DNA from: an uncultured Pleomorphomonas sp.
GTDB lineage: Bacteria; Pseudomonadota; Alphaproteobacteria; Rhizobiales; Pleomorphomonadaceae
Direction: 5' to 3'
NCBI GenBank assembly: GCA_937868725.1
Contig: CALMMQ010000121.1
Span: 1-64,000, forward strand
Length of the DNA stretch: 64,000 nt
Made by a program: the position numbers and the translations under genes. Below the pieces are notes generated by a model. That model had not been told where the DNA came from and made no database searches. It was given only the letters and a program-made list of their open reading frames with translations. The number at the start of each line of letters is the position of its first letter. The first letter of the stretch is position 1. Of this stretch, positions 9,671 to 18,646 are shown piece after piece.

Positions 9671-11002
9671 ATGTCAGACACCATGCAGACGCCCATCGCC
9701 GTCGCACAATCGCAAGACGGCCTGCTCGCCCGGATAGGCGCCTACAAGATCGGTCCCGTACCGCTGCCGCTCTACGTCGCCATCGCCGCCGTGGTGTTCG
9801 GCGCCTCGGTGATCGGCAAGCTGCCGGCCGACATGATCGGCGGCTTTGCCGCCATCATGGTGCTGGGCTTCCTGCTCGGCGAGATCGGCGGTCGCATCCC
9901 CTACCTGCGCGCCATCGGCGGCTCGGCCATCCTCTGCCTGTTCGTGCCATCGGCCATGCTGGGCTATCACTTCATGAACCCGGCAACGTCCGAGGCCATC
10001 AAGGCGGTGATGAAGACCTCGAACTTCCTCTACCTCTACATCGCCTGCCTGGTCACCGGCTCCATGCTCGGCATGAACCGCAGGGTGCTGATCCAGGGCT
10101 TCCTGCGCATGTTCGTGCCGCTTGCCGTTGGCACCCTGGCGGCCGTCGCCGCCGGCGGTCTGGTCGGCATGCTGTTCGGCTACGAATTCAAGCACACCTT
10201 CTTCTACATCGTCATGCCGATCGTCGCCGGCGGCATCGGTGAAGGCATCCTGCCGCTGTCGCTCGCCTACGCTGAGATCCTCGGCACCGAGCAGCCGGCG
10301 CTGATCGCCATGCTGATCCCGGCCGCCCTCATCGGCAACGTCGTCGCCATCATCGCTTCGGGCGTGCTCCGCCGCGTCGGCGAGGTCCGTCCGTCCCACT
10401 CCGGCCAGGGCCTGCTCGTCCGCACCGGTAACGACAACGAACTGCTGAAGGAAATGGCCACCGAGAAGAAGCTCGAACTGCCGCTGATGGGCGCCGGCCT
10501 GCTGATGGCCTGCACCATGTTCATCCTCGGCGCCTTCCTGTCGCCGTTCACCGGCATTCCCGGCCCGATCCTGATGATCATTGGTGCCGCCCTGCTCAAG
10601 GTCTCCAAGCTGATCCCGGCCCAGATGGAAACCGGCGCCCACCAGATGTACAAGTTCATGACCACCAACATGACCTTCCCGCTGCTGGTCGGCCTCGGCA
10701 CCCTCTACGTTCCCTGGAACGATCTCATCGCCGCCTTCACCCCGGCCTACTTCGCCATCTGCTGCGCCACCGTGCTCGGCATGGTCTCCTCGGGCTGGTT
10801 CATCGGCAAGCTGCTCAACATGTATGAAGTCGAGTCGGCCATCGTGACCTGCTGCCACAGCGGCCTCGGCGGCACCGGCGACGTCGCCATCCTGTCGGCG
10901 GCCAACCGCATGGGTCTGATGCCGTTCGCTCAGATCTCCACCCGCATCGGCGGTGCCGGCATGGTGGTGTTGGCGGTCTTCCTGCTGAAGTTCTTCCACT
11001 AG
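9671..11002 (+). CDS. 2-hydroxycarboxylate (2HCT/CitS-type) symporter
   Basis: This 443-residue membrane protein belongs to the 2HCT family (CitS, CimH, MaeN), which import citrate, malate or related 2-hydroxy acids with Na+ or H+. It has about eleven hydrophobic segments and the two family-defining re-entrant loop motifs, GGIGEG around residue 190 and GGTGDV around residue 400. The start at 9671 has an excellent AGGAGG-like site. A sigma-54 promoter and two dyads lie upstream, and a DctB/DctD-type system lies downstream, so substrate-induced expression is likely. Which acid it carries cannot be read from sequence. No citrate lyase or oxaloacetate decarboxylase gene is in the window. Confidence 0.9.
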   Translation: MSDTMQTPIAVAQSQDGLLARIGAYKIGPVPLPLYVAIAAVVFGASVIGKLPADMIGGFAAIMVLGFLLGEIGGRIPYLRAIGGSAILCLFVPSAMLGYHFMNPATSEAIKAVMKTSNFLYLYIACLVTGSMLGMNRRVLIQGFLRMFVPLAVGTLAAVAAGGLVGMLFGYEFKHTFFYIVMPIVAGGIGEGILPLSLAYAEILGTEQPALIAMLIPAALIGNVVAIIASGVLRRVGEVRPSHSGQGLLVRTGNDNELLKEMATEKKLELPLMGAGLLMACTMFILGAFLSPFTGIPGPILMIIGAALLKVSKLIPAQMETGAHQMYKFMTTNMTFPLLVGLGTLYVPWNDLIAAFTPAYFAICCATVLGMVSSGWFIGKLLNMYEVESAIVTCCHSGLGGTGDVAILSAANRMGLMPFAQISTRIGGAGMVVLAVFLLKFFH

Positions 11003-11109
11003 CGCTTTCCGACCTGACTGAATCGTCAGGCCGATAAGAAATCGCTTCAAATTCAAAGGATTGAGCAGCCGCTTATCGATCAGGTTGGTGCAACATGATC
11101 GGCGGATGC
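11001..11109 (+). repeat. Dispersed extragenic palindromic repeat, copy 1
   Basis: This 109-base element begins on the transporter stop codon (AGCGCTTTCCGACCTGACTG) and ends GATCGGCGGATGC. It recurs in reverse orientation at 22972-23085 with roughly 85-90% identity by eye. Internal inverted repeats (CTGACTG.../...CGTCAG and GATCAGGTTG with its partner) let it fold. Both copies lie between genes. It resembles the short repeated extragenic palindromes of Rhizobiales, whose roles are transcript ends or stability. Confidence 0.8.
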
Positions 11110-11328
11110 CCTAGGTTCGGACCTTCGCCCGCCAGCAGGCTTTCCAGGCGGACGATCCCGCGACCGCGGCGACAGGGAGCCCCAACTCCCTGTCGCCTTG
11201 CGCATTGCCGCAATGTCCGCCGCCATGCCCCTACAATTGGTGGGTCTGTACTCAAACGTCGGCCCCGGACTAGACTTTCCGCGTTCCGCCGCCCTGCCCC
11301 GGGACGCTTCCGCGAGGATCCGACCGTC

Positions 11329-13224
11329 GTGCCCCTGCCTGCCGCACCGTTGCTGCCGAGGCTGCCCGCCTCCCGCCGCCTGGCGTTCGCCGCCAAGCTC
11401 GTCGGTGCGCTGCTGATCGCCGTTGCCACCGGCTGGCTCACCTATCTTCAGGCCTTCGAGACCGCGATCCAGCAGATGCGCGGCAACGCCGGCCACCGCC
11501 TCGATCTTTACGCCGCCAGCCTTGAGCGCGAGATCGACAAATACGCCCGTTATCCCTACATTCTCGGCTTCGACGCCTCGGTGGTGCAGCTCCTGCGCAC
11601 GCCCACCGACCCGCTCATCATCGACCGGGCCAACCGCTACCTCGAACGCCTCAACGACCGCATCGGCACGCTCGACGCCTATGTCGTCGGCAAGGATGGC
11701 ACGGTCATCGCCTCAAGCAACTGGAACCATTGGGACAGCTTCGTCGGCCGCGACCTCAGTTATCGCCCCTACTACCAGAACGCCGTCATCGACCGCGTCG
11801 AGCGCTTCTACGGCATCGGCACCACCAACCGTCAGCCGGGCTATTTCCTGGCCACCGCCCTGCATGACGGTCCGATCATTCTCGGGGTTGCCGCCGTCAA
11901 GGTCAGCCTCGAACAGCTTGAGCGCTCGTGGACGCCGGCCGAATCGCCGGCCATCCTGTCCGACGAGCACGGCGTCGTCATGCTGTCGTCGGTGCCGGCC
12001 TGGAAGTACGGCACGCTCGCCCCGCTCGACGACGTGGCCCGGCGGCAGATCAGCGCCACGCAGCAGTTCAACGAACGGGCTCTCGAACCCATCGGCATGC
12101 AGGTCGAGCGCGAGCTCGACGCCCACACCCGCATCGTCCGCTTCGGCCATGCCAGCAGCGGTCTGTCCGGCGCCTTCGCCACGTCCGGCCTGTTCCTCGC
12201 CCAGATGCGCGCCATGCCCGATACGCCGTGGAACCTGACGGTGTTCTCCGATCTCGACGAGGCAAGCAATCTGGCCCGGCTCGAGGCGGTGCTCGGCTCG
12301 CTGGCCATGGTACTGGCCATCGGCCTGTTCGGCGCCTTCCGCCAGCGCCAGAGTCACGTGCGCGAACTCCTGGCGGCGCGGGAAGCGTTGCAGCGCGCCC
12401 ACGACCACCTCGAGAACGAAGTCGCCGACCGCACCGCCGCCCTCAGCGCCAGCAACGCCCAGCTGCAGCTGGAAATCGAGGAGCGCAGCCGCACCGAGCG
12501 CAAACTGCGCGACGCCCAGTCCGGCCTCGTCCAGGCCGGCAAGCTCGCCGGCATCGGCCAACTGTCGGCCGGCCTTGCGCACGAACTCAACCAGCCGCTG
12601 GCGGCGCTGGCGACGCTCACCGGCAACTCCGTCCGCTTCCTTGAACGCGGCGACCTCGATACCGTGCGCACCAATCTCGAACGCATTCGGCCGCTGGTCG
12701 AGCGCATGGGCAACCTGACAGGCGAGCTCAAGACCTTCGCCCGCAAGTCGTCGGGCGAAACCCAGCGCGTGCTGCTGCGCAAGACCATCGACAACACGCT
12801 GTTCCTGCTCAACCACCGCATCGTGCGCGGCCCGGTTGCCATCGACGTCCGCCTCGCCGAACCCGATCTCGCCGTGCGCTGCGACCCCAACCGCCTGGAA
12901 CAGGTGCTGATCAACCTCGTCGCCAACGCCATCGACGCCATGGAAGGCCAACCCGACCAGTGGATCGGTATCACCGCCCATCAGGTTGACGGCTTGATCG
13001 AGATGACGGTGCACGATCACGGACCGGGCTTGCCGATCGATCGGCTCGAGAACATCTTCGAACCGTTCTTCACCACCAAGGCGCCGGGCCTCGGCCTGGG
13101 ACTGGGACTGGCCATCTCGGCCGGCATCGTGCGCGATTTCGGTGGCGAACTCTTTGCCAGCAATGCGCCGGAAGGCGGCGCGCTGTTCCGGCTGACCATA
13201 CCCGCGGACAAAGGAACTCCATGA
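11329..13224 (+). CDS. DctB-type sensor histidine kinase
   Basis: This is a membrane sensor kinase of about 631 residues. A first membrane helix (about 17-37), a large periplasmic double-PAS-like sensor (about 40-310, with SFVGRDLSYRPYYQNAV typical of DctB), a second helix (about 320-340), a coiled coil, then HisKA with GLAHELNQPLAAL (phospho-His about 418) and HATPase with N (VANAIDA), G1 (DHGPGL) and G2 (GLGLGLGLAIS) boxes follow. I chose the GTG at 11329, with GAGGATC upstream, because the reading frame back to 11095 includes repeat DNA. The gene overlaps the regulator by 4 bases (ATGA). It likely senses the acid imported by the upstream transporter. Confidence 0.87.
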   Translation: MPLPAAPLLPRLPASRRLAFAAKLVGALLIAVATGWLTYLQAFETAIQQMRGNAGHRLDLYAASLEREIDKYARYPYILGFDASVVQLLRTPTDPLIIDRANRYLERLNDRIGTLDAYVVGKDGTVIASSNWNHWDSFVGRDLSYRPYYQNAVIDRVERFYGIGTTNRQPGYFLATALHDGPIILGVAAVKVSLEQLERSWTPAESPAILSDEHGVVMLSSVPAWKYGTLAPLDDVARRQISATQQFNERALEPIGMQVERELDAHTRIVRFGHASSGLSGAFATSGLFLAQMRAMPDTPWNLTVFSDLDEASNLARLEAVLGSLAMVLAIGLFGAFRQRQSHVRELLAAREALQRAHDHLENEVADRTAALSASNAQLQLEIEERSRTERKLRDAQSGLVQAGKLAGIGQLSAGLAHELNQPLAALATLTGNSVRFLERGDLDTVRTNLERIRPLVERMGNLTGELKTFARKSSGETQRVLLRKTIDNTLFLLNHRIVRGPVAIDVRLAEPDLAVRCDPNRLEQVLINLVANAIDAMEGQPDQWIGITAHQVDGLIEMTVHDHGPGLPIDRLENIFEPFFTTKAPGLGLGLGLAISAGIVRDFGGELFASNAPEGGALFRLTIPADKGTP

Positions 13225-14567
13225 TGGCGACAGCGCCCAGGTCCAGCAAGGTTCTGATCGTCGAGGACGACCCGGATGTGCTGCTCGGCTGCGAGCAGGC
13301 GCTGCAGCTCGAAGGATTCGCCACCATCGGCGCCGCCTCGGTCGAGAAGGCCATGCGCCTGATGACCGGCGACCTGCCACTGGCCATCATCTCCGACATC
13401 CGCCTGCCCGGCCGCGATGGCATGTCGTTTCTCAGGGACATGCAGGCCATCGATCGCGACCTGCCGGTCATCCTGATCACCGGCCATGGCGACGTATCGC
13501 TGGCCGTCCAGGCCATGCGCGCCGGTGCCTACGACTTTATCGAGAAGCCGTTCTCGCCCGAATATCTGGTCGACGTCACCCGCCGGGCCATCGAAAAACG
13601 CACCCTGACGCTCGAAGTGCGCGATCTGCGCCGCCAGCTCGACGACGGTGGCCGGCTGGAAGCGCGCATCATCGGCCGCTCGCCGGCCATTGCCCGTCTG
13701 CGCCAGATGATCAGCGAGATTGCCGATACCAATGCCTCGGTGCTGATCAACGGCGAAACCGGCACCGGCAAGGAACTGATCGCCCGCTGCCTGCACGAGG
13801 AGAGCGCCCGCCGCAAGGGCCACTTCGTCGCCATCAACTGCGGCGGTCTGCCGGAAAACCTCGTCGAGAGCGAGCTGTTCGGCCACGAAGCCGGCGCCTT
13901 CACCGGCGCCGCCAAGCGCCGCGTCGGTCGCATCGAATACGCCAGCGGCGGCACGCTGTTCCTCGACGAGGTGGAGACCACGCCCATCTCGATCCAGATC
14001 AAACTGTTGCGGGTGTTGCAGGAGCGCACGCTGGAACGGCTCGGCTCCAACACGCCGGTCCCCGTCGATTGCCGCCTCGTCGCCGCCGCCAAGGGCGATC
14101 TCGGACGACTCGCCGAAACCGGCCAGTTCCGCGCCGACCTCTACTATCGCCTCAACGTCGCCTCGCTGATCGTGCCGCCGCTGCGCGAACGGCGCGAGGA
14201 CATTCCGCTGTTGTTCGCCCATTTCGCCGAACAGATGGCCGTGGTGCATGGCCGGCCGGTGCCGCGCCTCGATCCGGCGCGCCTGCAGGCGCTGATGTCC
14301 TACGCCTGGCCGGGCAACGTCCGCGAACTCAGGAATGTCGCCGACCGCTGCGTGCTCGGCATCGAGGCCGGGTTCCCGCCGTTCGCCGCCCCCATCGAGG
14401 CCACCGCCCTGTCGCTGCCGCAAGCGGTCGATGCCTTCGAGCGGGCGATGATCATCGACGAGCTCGGCCGCCACAACAGCTCGCTGAGCCAGACGGCTCA
14501 GGCCCTGCAGATCCCCAAGACGACGCTGCACGACAAGATGAAGAAGCTCGGCATCGTCACCGGCTGA
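13221..14567 (+). CDS. DctD-type sigma-54-dependent response regulator
   Basis: This 448-residue NtrC-class regulator has a receiver domain (acidic pair D16-D17, phospho-Asp D59 in ISDIRLPGRDG), an AAA+ domain with Walker A GETGTGKE, the sigma-54 contact loop GAFTGA at 225-230 and GGTLFLDEV, and a C-terminal Fis-type helix-turn-helix (LSQTAQALQIPKTTLHDKMKKLG). All residues needed for sigma-54 activation are present. It is translationally coupled to the kinase. The nearest sigma-54 promoter is at 9451, driving the 2HCT transporter, with two dyads upstream that this protein could bind. Confidence 0.92.
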   Translation: MMATAPRSSKVLIVEDDPDVLLGCEQALQLEGFATIGAASVEKAMRLMTGDLPLAIISDIRLPGRDGMSFLRDMQAIDRDLPVILITGHGDVSLAVQAMRAGAYDFIEKPFSPEYLVDVTRRAIEKRTLTLEVRDLRRQLDDGGRLEARIIGRSPAIARLRQMISEIADTNASVLINGETGTGKELIARCLHEESARRKGHFVAINCGGLPENLVESELFGHEAGAFTGAAKRRVGRIEYASGGTLFLDEVETTPISIQIKLLRVLQERTLERLGSNTPVPVDCRLVAAAKGDLGRLAETGQFRADLYYRLNVASLIVPPLRERREDIPLLFAHFAEQMAVVHGRPVPRLDPARLQALMSYAWPGNVRELRNVADRCVLGIEAGFPPFAAPIEATALSLPQAVDAFERAMIIDELGRHNSSLSQTAQALQIPKTTLHDKMKKLGIVTG

Positions 14568-15234
14568 AGTTACCCGACAGCGCCGTCTCGACGAAGGCGC
14601 GCAGCTTGGGATCGGTGTAGTCCTGGACGGCGATGTCGGCGCCGAAGCCGAGCAGCGCTTCCGGCGACAGCGACGTCGTCAGGCCGACGGTGGCGATGCC
14701 GGCCCGGTGGGCGGCGGTCAGCCCCGGCGCGGCATCCTCGAAAGCGACGGCGCGATTGGCCTTGACGCCGAGGAGTTCGAGACCGGTGAGGTAGGGCAGC
14801 GGATCGGGCTTGCCGCGCGGCAGTTCGCTGGCACAGACGATGATGTCGAACAGACCGGCAATGCCAAGTTCGGCCAGCATGTCGGTGATGTTGGCGCGCG
14901 GCGCGTTGGAGACCAGCGCAAAGCCACAGCCACGGGCCTTGGCCCATTTCATCAGGTCGACCACACCGGGGATCGGCTTCAGCTTGCCGACAATCATCTG
15001 CCGGAACAGTTCTTCCTTCTCGTCGGCGATGCGCGCGTGCTCTTCCGGCTCGATATGGGTGAACAGCGTCTTGCAGATGTTGGCATTGGTCTGCCCCGAC
15101 ACCTTCTTGACGAACATCTCCTCATCCATGTCGACGCCATAGCCGCGCGCCGTCTCGGCAAAGGCGGCGAAATGCAAGGGATCGCTGTCGGTCAGCGTTC
15201 CGTCGAGATCGAATAGAAAGGCTTCGGTGAACAT
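14557..15234 (-). CDS. HAD-family phosphatase / beta-phosphoglucomutase-like
   Basis: This 225-residue HAD hydrolase has motif I FLFDLDGTLTDSDP, motif II VSNAP, motif III KPDPLPYLTG and motif IV FEDAAPGL, with a helical cap between residues about 15 and 80. It therefore dephosphorylates or isomerises a small phosphorylated metabolite, but the substrate is unknown. The start MFTEAFLF at 15234 puts motif I at the usual position; an in-frame ATG at 15327 would add 31 non-family residues. It converges on the dctD-type gene, overlapping its 3' end by 11 bases, with no terminator visible between them. Confidence 0.87.
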   Translation of the reverse strand: MFTEAFLFDLDGTLTDSDPLHFAAFAETARGYGVDMDEEMFVKKVSGQTNANICKTLFTHIEPEEHARIADEKEELFRQMIVGKLKPIPGVVDLMKWAKARGCGFALVSNAPRANITDMLAELGIAGLFDIIVCASELPRGKPDPLPYLTGLELLGVKANRAVAFEDAAPGLTAAHRAGIATVGLTTSLSPEALLGFGADIAVQDYTDPKLRAFVETALSGNFSR

Positions 15235-15419
15235 GCGCAGGCCTCGGCAAGAGCGACATTGGTATTGGCGAGACCGATAACACCAACGCGCCTGTCCGGT
15301 CCACCCACGCAGAACCGGCAACAACACGGATGCAGCCGCCGGGCATCGATCAGAAGGCGAGTTATCCCCGTCACTCTATCATGGGTTTATGATGATCAAA
15401 CCAACCCATGGAGTTGCCG

Positions 15420-17141
15420 ATGGCATCCGACAGCACGACGCATCTGGAACTGCCCTACCTCGCCGCCGCCCAGGCCCAGAAACACGTGACGCACAACGAA
15501 GCGCTGCGCCGGCTCGACGCCATCGTCCAGCTGGCCGTGCTGACCCGCGCGCTCGCCAGTCCCCCGGCCGCGCCGGTGGAAGGCGACCGCCACATCGTCG
15601 CCGGCGGCGCTACCGGCGACTGGACCGGCCGCGGCGGCTATGTCGCCGCCTGGATCGACGGCGCCTGGACGTTCTTCGATCCGCAGCCTGGCTGGATCGC
15701 CTGGGTCGAGGCCGAAAGCCGCCTCCTCGTCTATGTCGACGACACCGGTGGCTGGACCGACTTTGCCGGCGCCCTGTTCGCCGGCAACCTTGCCAAGCTC
15801 GGCATCAACACCACCGCCGACGCCAGCAACCGTCTGGCCGTCAAGGCCGACGCCGTGCTGATGTCGCACGACGATGTGACGCCCGGCTCGGGCCATCTCC
15901 ACGTGACCCTCAACAAGTCGGCCGCCAGCCGCGACGCCGGCTTCGTCTTCCAGGACGGCTGGAGCAGCCGGGCGCTGGTCGGGCTGCTCGGCTCCGACGA
16001 TTTCGTCATCAAGGTCTCGCCCGACGGCACGGCCTTCATCCCCGCCCTCAGCGTCAGCAGGACAAGCGGCCGCCTGACGCTCGCCGCCGACCTGCCACTC
16101 AGCGAGGGCGGCACCGGCGCCTCGACCCGGGCCCGGGCCCGCTACAATCTCGGCCTGCGCGCCAACCTGCCCAAGCAGCGCAAGGTCACCGACGGGACCT
16201 GGCTCGCCTCGACGACGCCGGCCGACAACAACTGGTTCGCCATCTGCTGGGCCGCCGAGCTCGGCCTCTATTGCGCCATCGCCCAGACCGGCAGCGGCAA
16301 CTGCGTCATGACCTCACCCGATGGCGTCAACTGGACCGCCCGGACCAGTGCCGCCGACAACAGCTGGGCCGGCCTTTGCTGGGCGCCCGAACTCGGCCTG
16401 TTCGTCGCCGTCGGCGGCAGCGGCACCGGCAATCGCGTCATGACCTCGCCCGACGGCATCACCTGGACCGCCCGCGCCAGCGCCGCCGACAACAGCTGGC
16501 GCTCCATCTGCTGGGCACCCGAGCTCGGCCTGCTGGTGGCCGTCGCCATCACCGGCAGCGGCAATCGCGTCATGACCTCACCCGATGGCATCACATGGAC
16601 GAGCCAGGCCAGTGCCGCCAACTATTCCTGGTCCTGTGTCTGCTGGTCGGCCGAACTCGGACTGTTCGTGGCCGTCGCCGGCGATGTCCACAGCAACCCG
16701 GTTATGACCTCACCCGACGGCGTCACCTGGACCACGCGCATCGCCACCTCCAACACCTGGTATGGCGTCTGCTGGTCCGCCGAGCTCGGCCTGTTCGCGG
16801 CCGTCGCCACCTCGGGCACCGGCAACCGCGTCATGACCTCGCCCGACGGCATTACCTGGACCACCCGCGCCAGCGCCGCCGACAACGGCTGGGTCGGCGT
16901 CTGCTGGGCAGCGGAGATCGGCCTGTTCGTGGCCGTCGCCAACTCCGGCGTCGGCAATCGCATCATGACCTCGTCCGACGGCCTCACCTGGACACTCCGC
17001 GCCAGCGCCGCCGACAACGGCTGGCGGGCCGTCTGCTGGGCACCCGAACTCGGGCTGCTTGCCGCCGTCGCCAACTCGGGAACCGGCAACCGCGCCATGA
17101 CGTCGGTGTCGGCCCATACGCTCAGCTACCGGAGTGCCTGA
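15420..17141 (+). CDS. DUF2793 protein with seven-repeat propeller-like C-terminus
   Basis: The 573-residue product has two parts. Residues about 10-130 match DUF2793 (LPYLAAAQAQKHVTHNEAL...), a domain seen in phage and gene-transfer-agent tail-region proteins of alphaproteobacteria. Residues 272-573 are seven near-identical units of 43-44 residues, each starting W-x-x-(I/V/L)-C-W and containing an Asp-box-like MTSPDGITWT. Seven such units suggest a seven-bladed beta-propeller, often a carbohydrate- or receptor-binding fold. I chose ATG 15420, 7 bases after GGAG, over ATG 15408, which has no site. No other phage or GTA gene is nearby. The natural role is unknown; a tail or surface-binding protein is the best guess. 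Confidence 0.85.
   Translation: MASDSTTHLELPYLAAAQAQKHVTHNEALRRLDAIVQLAVLTRALASPPAAPVEGDRHIVAGGATGDWTGRGGYVAAWIDGAWTFFDPQPGWIAWVEAESRLLVYVDDTGGWTDFAGALFAGNLAKLGINTTADASNRLAVKADAVLMSHDDVTPGSGHLHVTLNKSAASRDAGFVFQDGWSSRALVGLLGSDDFVIKVSPDGTAFIPALSVSRTSGRLTLAADLPLSEGGTGASTRARARYNLGLRANLPKQRKVTDGTWLASTTPADNNWFAICWAAELGLYCAIAQTGSGNCVMTSPDGVNWTARTSAADNSWAGLCWAPELGLFVAVGGSGTGNRVMTSPDGITWTARASAADNSWRSICWAPELGLLVAVAITGSGNRVMTSPDGITWTSQASAANYSWSCVCWSAELGLFVAVAGDVHSNPVMTSPDGVTWTTRIATSNTWYGVCWSAELGLFAAVATSGTGNRVMTSPDGITWTTRASAADNGWVGVCWAAEIGLFVAVANSGVGNRIMTSSDGLTWTLRASAADNGWRAVCWAPELGLLAAVANSGTGNRAMTSVSAHTLSYRSA
16233..17138 (+). repeat. Seven in-frame tandem repeats of about 130 bp
   Basis: Units begin at each Trp-x-x-x-Cys-Trp codon block and run about 129-132 bases. 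Shared words such as CGTCATGACCTC and GACGGC recur in each unit. The last unit degenerates at the C-terminus. The similarity at DNA level makes unit gain or loss by recombination plausible. Confidence 0.85.
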
Positions 17142-17143
17142 CC

Positions 17144-17320
17144 ATGCCAACCCCTGCCATTGGAGACGCCGTATCGCGGCGTGAGGACCGCCCTGAGCGA
17201 CGCGCCACCGTGCTGGCGATCGACACCGGCGCGGATGAGCCGATCTACCACCTGGCCTACGCCGAAGGCGGTGACGGCTGGTGGCCGGCCGGGGCGATCG
17301 AAGCCGCCCCCGCCGACTGA
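17144..17320 (+). CDS. Small conserved-looking hypothetical protein (58 aa)
   Basis: This short acidic protein begins MPTPAIGDAVSRRED and ends in WWPAGAIEAAPAD, starting 3 bases after the DUF2793 stop with GGAG at a good distance. The body reads like a small beta-barrel (VLAIDTGADEPIYHLAYAEGG). It has no signal peptide or membrane segment. I do not recognise a named family. Its tight coupling to the DUF2793 gene suggests a partner, perhaps a chaperone or a small structural subunit, but that is inference. Confidence 0.7.
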   Translation: MPTPAIGDAVSRREDRPERRATVLAIDTGADEPIYHLAYAEGGDGWWPAGAIEAAPAD

Positions 17321-17326
17321 TACCGC

Positions 17327-18505
17327 TCAGACGATGCACTTCTCCCGAACCTGCCGCCCCTGCCTCAGGCGGACGGGCGACAGGTCGGAAAGGTCCAGCG
17401 AACGGAAGTCGCCATAGGTGACGAGTTCGGCCAGCCCGCGTCCCGCCGCCGGTGACTGCTGCAAGCCGTGTCCGGAAAAGCCGTTGGCGAGCAGGAAGTT
17501 CGGCTGCTCGGGCAGCGCCCCCAGCAGCACGTTCTCGTCCCAGGCGCACATGTCGTAGTAGCCGGCCCAGGCGGCGCCGGGCTTGATGCGCTCGAAGGCC
17601 GGCACACGGTTGGCCAGCACCGGCCAGATGTGGTCCTCGAACAGGTCCCAGTCGACGTTGAAGTCGTCCTCGACTTCGGGATCGGCCTCACCCGACGGCG
17701 CCCAGCCGCACAGGAAGCCATCGCTGTCGCCGCGCACGTAGGTGCCGTCGGTGTCGATGAGCAAGGGGCAGCGCTCGATGCGGTCTTCGGCCTTGAAGGT
17801 GAAGATCATCCGCTTCTTGACCTCGATGGGAATGTCGAGCCCGGCCGACGCGGCGATGCGCTTGCCGTCCGCCCCCGAGGCGTTGATGACATGCCCGGCC
17901 GAGATCACCTCGCCGTCGGCCAGCGTCACGCCGCCGACCCTGCCGTTTGCGAGCGCCACGCCAGCGACCCGCGCCGAACGATACTCGACGCCCAGCGACC
18001 GCGCCTTGCGGCGGAAGGCCTGCATCAGGCCGTAACCGTCGAACCAGCCTTCACCACTGACGCCGAAAGTGCCGGCGGCCAGTCCCTCGACATTGAGCCA
18101 GGGGAAGCGCTGGGCCAGTTCGTCGGGCGCCATGAAGACGATGTCGGCGCCGAGCTGCCGCTGCAGGTCGTTGTTTTCCTTGAGCACGGCCAAGCCGTCG
18201 TCGCTGGCCAGATAGAGATAACCGTCTTCGTGGAAGCCAACGTCCGGGCGGTCGCCGTCCACCTCGAGTCTATCTCCTATTTCTCTAATAAATTCAATTC
18301 CATACAGTGAAATCTTGATGTTGACGGCCGTCGAGAACTGCTGACGGATGGAGGCGGCCGATAGGGCCGAGGCGCATTTCTGGTAGGACGGATCCTTCTC
18401 GATCACCAGCACGCGGCCATGAAAGTCCGGGTTGGCGGCGAGATGATACGCCGCCGACGATCCGGTCACCGCGCCGCCGATGATCACTACGTCGTAGTGA
18501 GCCAT
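17327..18505 (-). CDS. FAD-dependent amine/amino-acid oxidoreductase (DAO family)
   Basis: This 392-residue flavoprotein begins MAHYDVVIIGGAVTGSSAAYHL, the GxGxxG FAD site of the DAO family (sarcosine oxidase, L-pipecolate oxidase, glycine oxidase). The C-terminal NGFSGHGLQQSPAAGRGLAE is the second FAD-contact motif. It oxidises a secondary or primary amine to an imine. With ALDH7 in the same run, L-pipecolate or a related lysine product is a reasonable substrate (inference). The start at 18505 places the Rossmann motif correctly; an upstream ATG at 18577 is rejected. An AT-rich patch at 18270-18316 uses unusual codons. Confidence 0.85.
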   Translation of the reverse strand: MAHYDVVIIGGAVTGSSAAYHLAANPDFHGRVLVIEKDPSYQKCASALSAASIRQQFSTAVNIKISLYGIEFIREIGDRLEVDGDRPDVGFHEDGYLYLASDDGLAVLKENNDLQRQLGADIVFMAPDELAQRFPWLNVEGLAAGTFGVSGEGWFDGYGLMQAFRRKARSLGVEYRSARVAGVALANGRVGGVTLADGEVISAGHVINASGADGKRIAASAGLDIPIEVKKRMIFTFKAEDRIERCPLLIDTDGTYVRGDSDGFLCGWAPSGEADPEVEDDFNVDWDLFEDHIWPVLANRVPAFERIKPGAAWAGYYDMCAWDENVLLGALPEQPNFLLANGFSGHGLQQSPAAGRGLAELVTYGDFRSLDLSDLSPVRLRQGRQVREKCIV

Positions 18506-18646
18506 GGTGGTGTGTCGCTTCTTTATCGTTGCTCTGGTTGTCGCGGACCGTCCGGCGTGCCGGGCCGCCCCTGGCATATCGACCCTGGCGCCGCCATTCC
18601 CTGTGGCAGCGCCCGGCCGGGCGCAACGGATGCGCCTGAAACCGCC

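Noticed and set aside
11095-11328. Longer N-terminus for the DctB-type kinase
   Set aside because: The extra codons run through repeat DNA and encode Arg/Pro-rich sequence unlike the family; the GTG at 11329 fits length and has a ribosome site.
16233-17138. CRISPR-like array
   Set aside because: The repeats are in-frame protein blades of 130 bp without spacers or cas genes.
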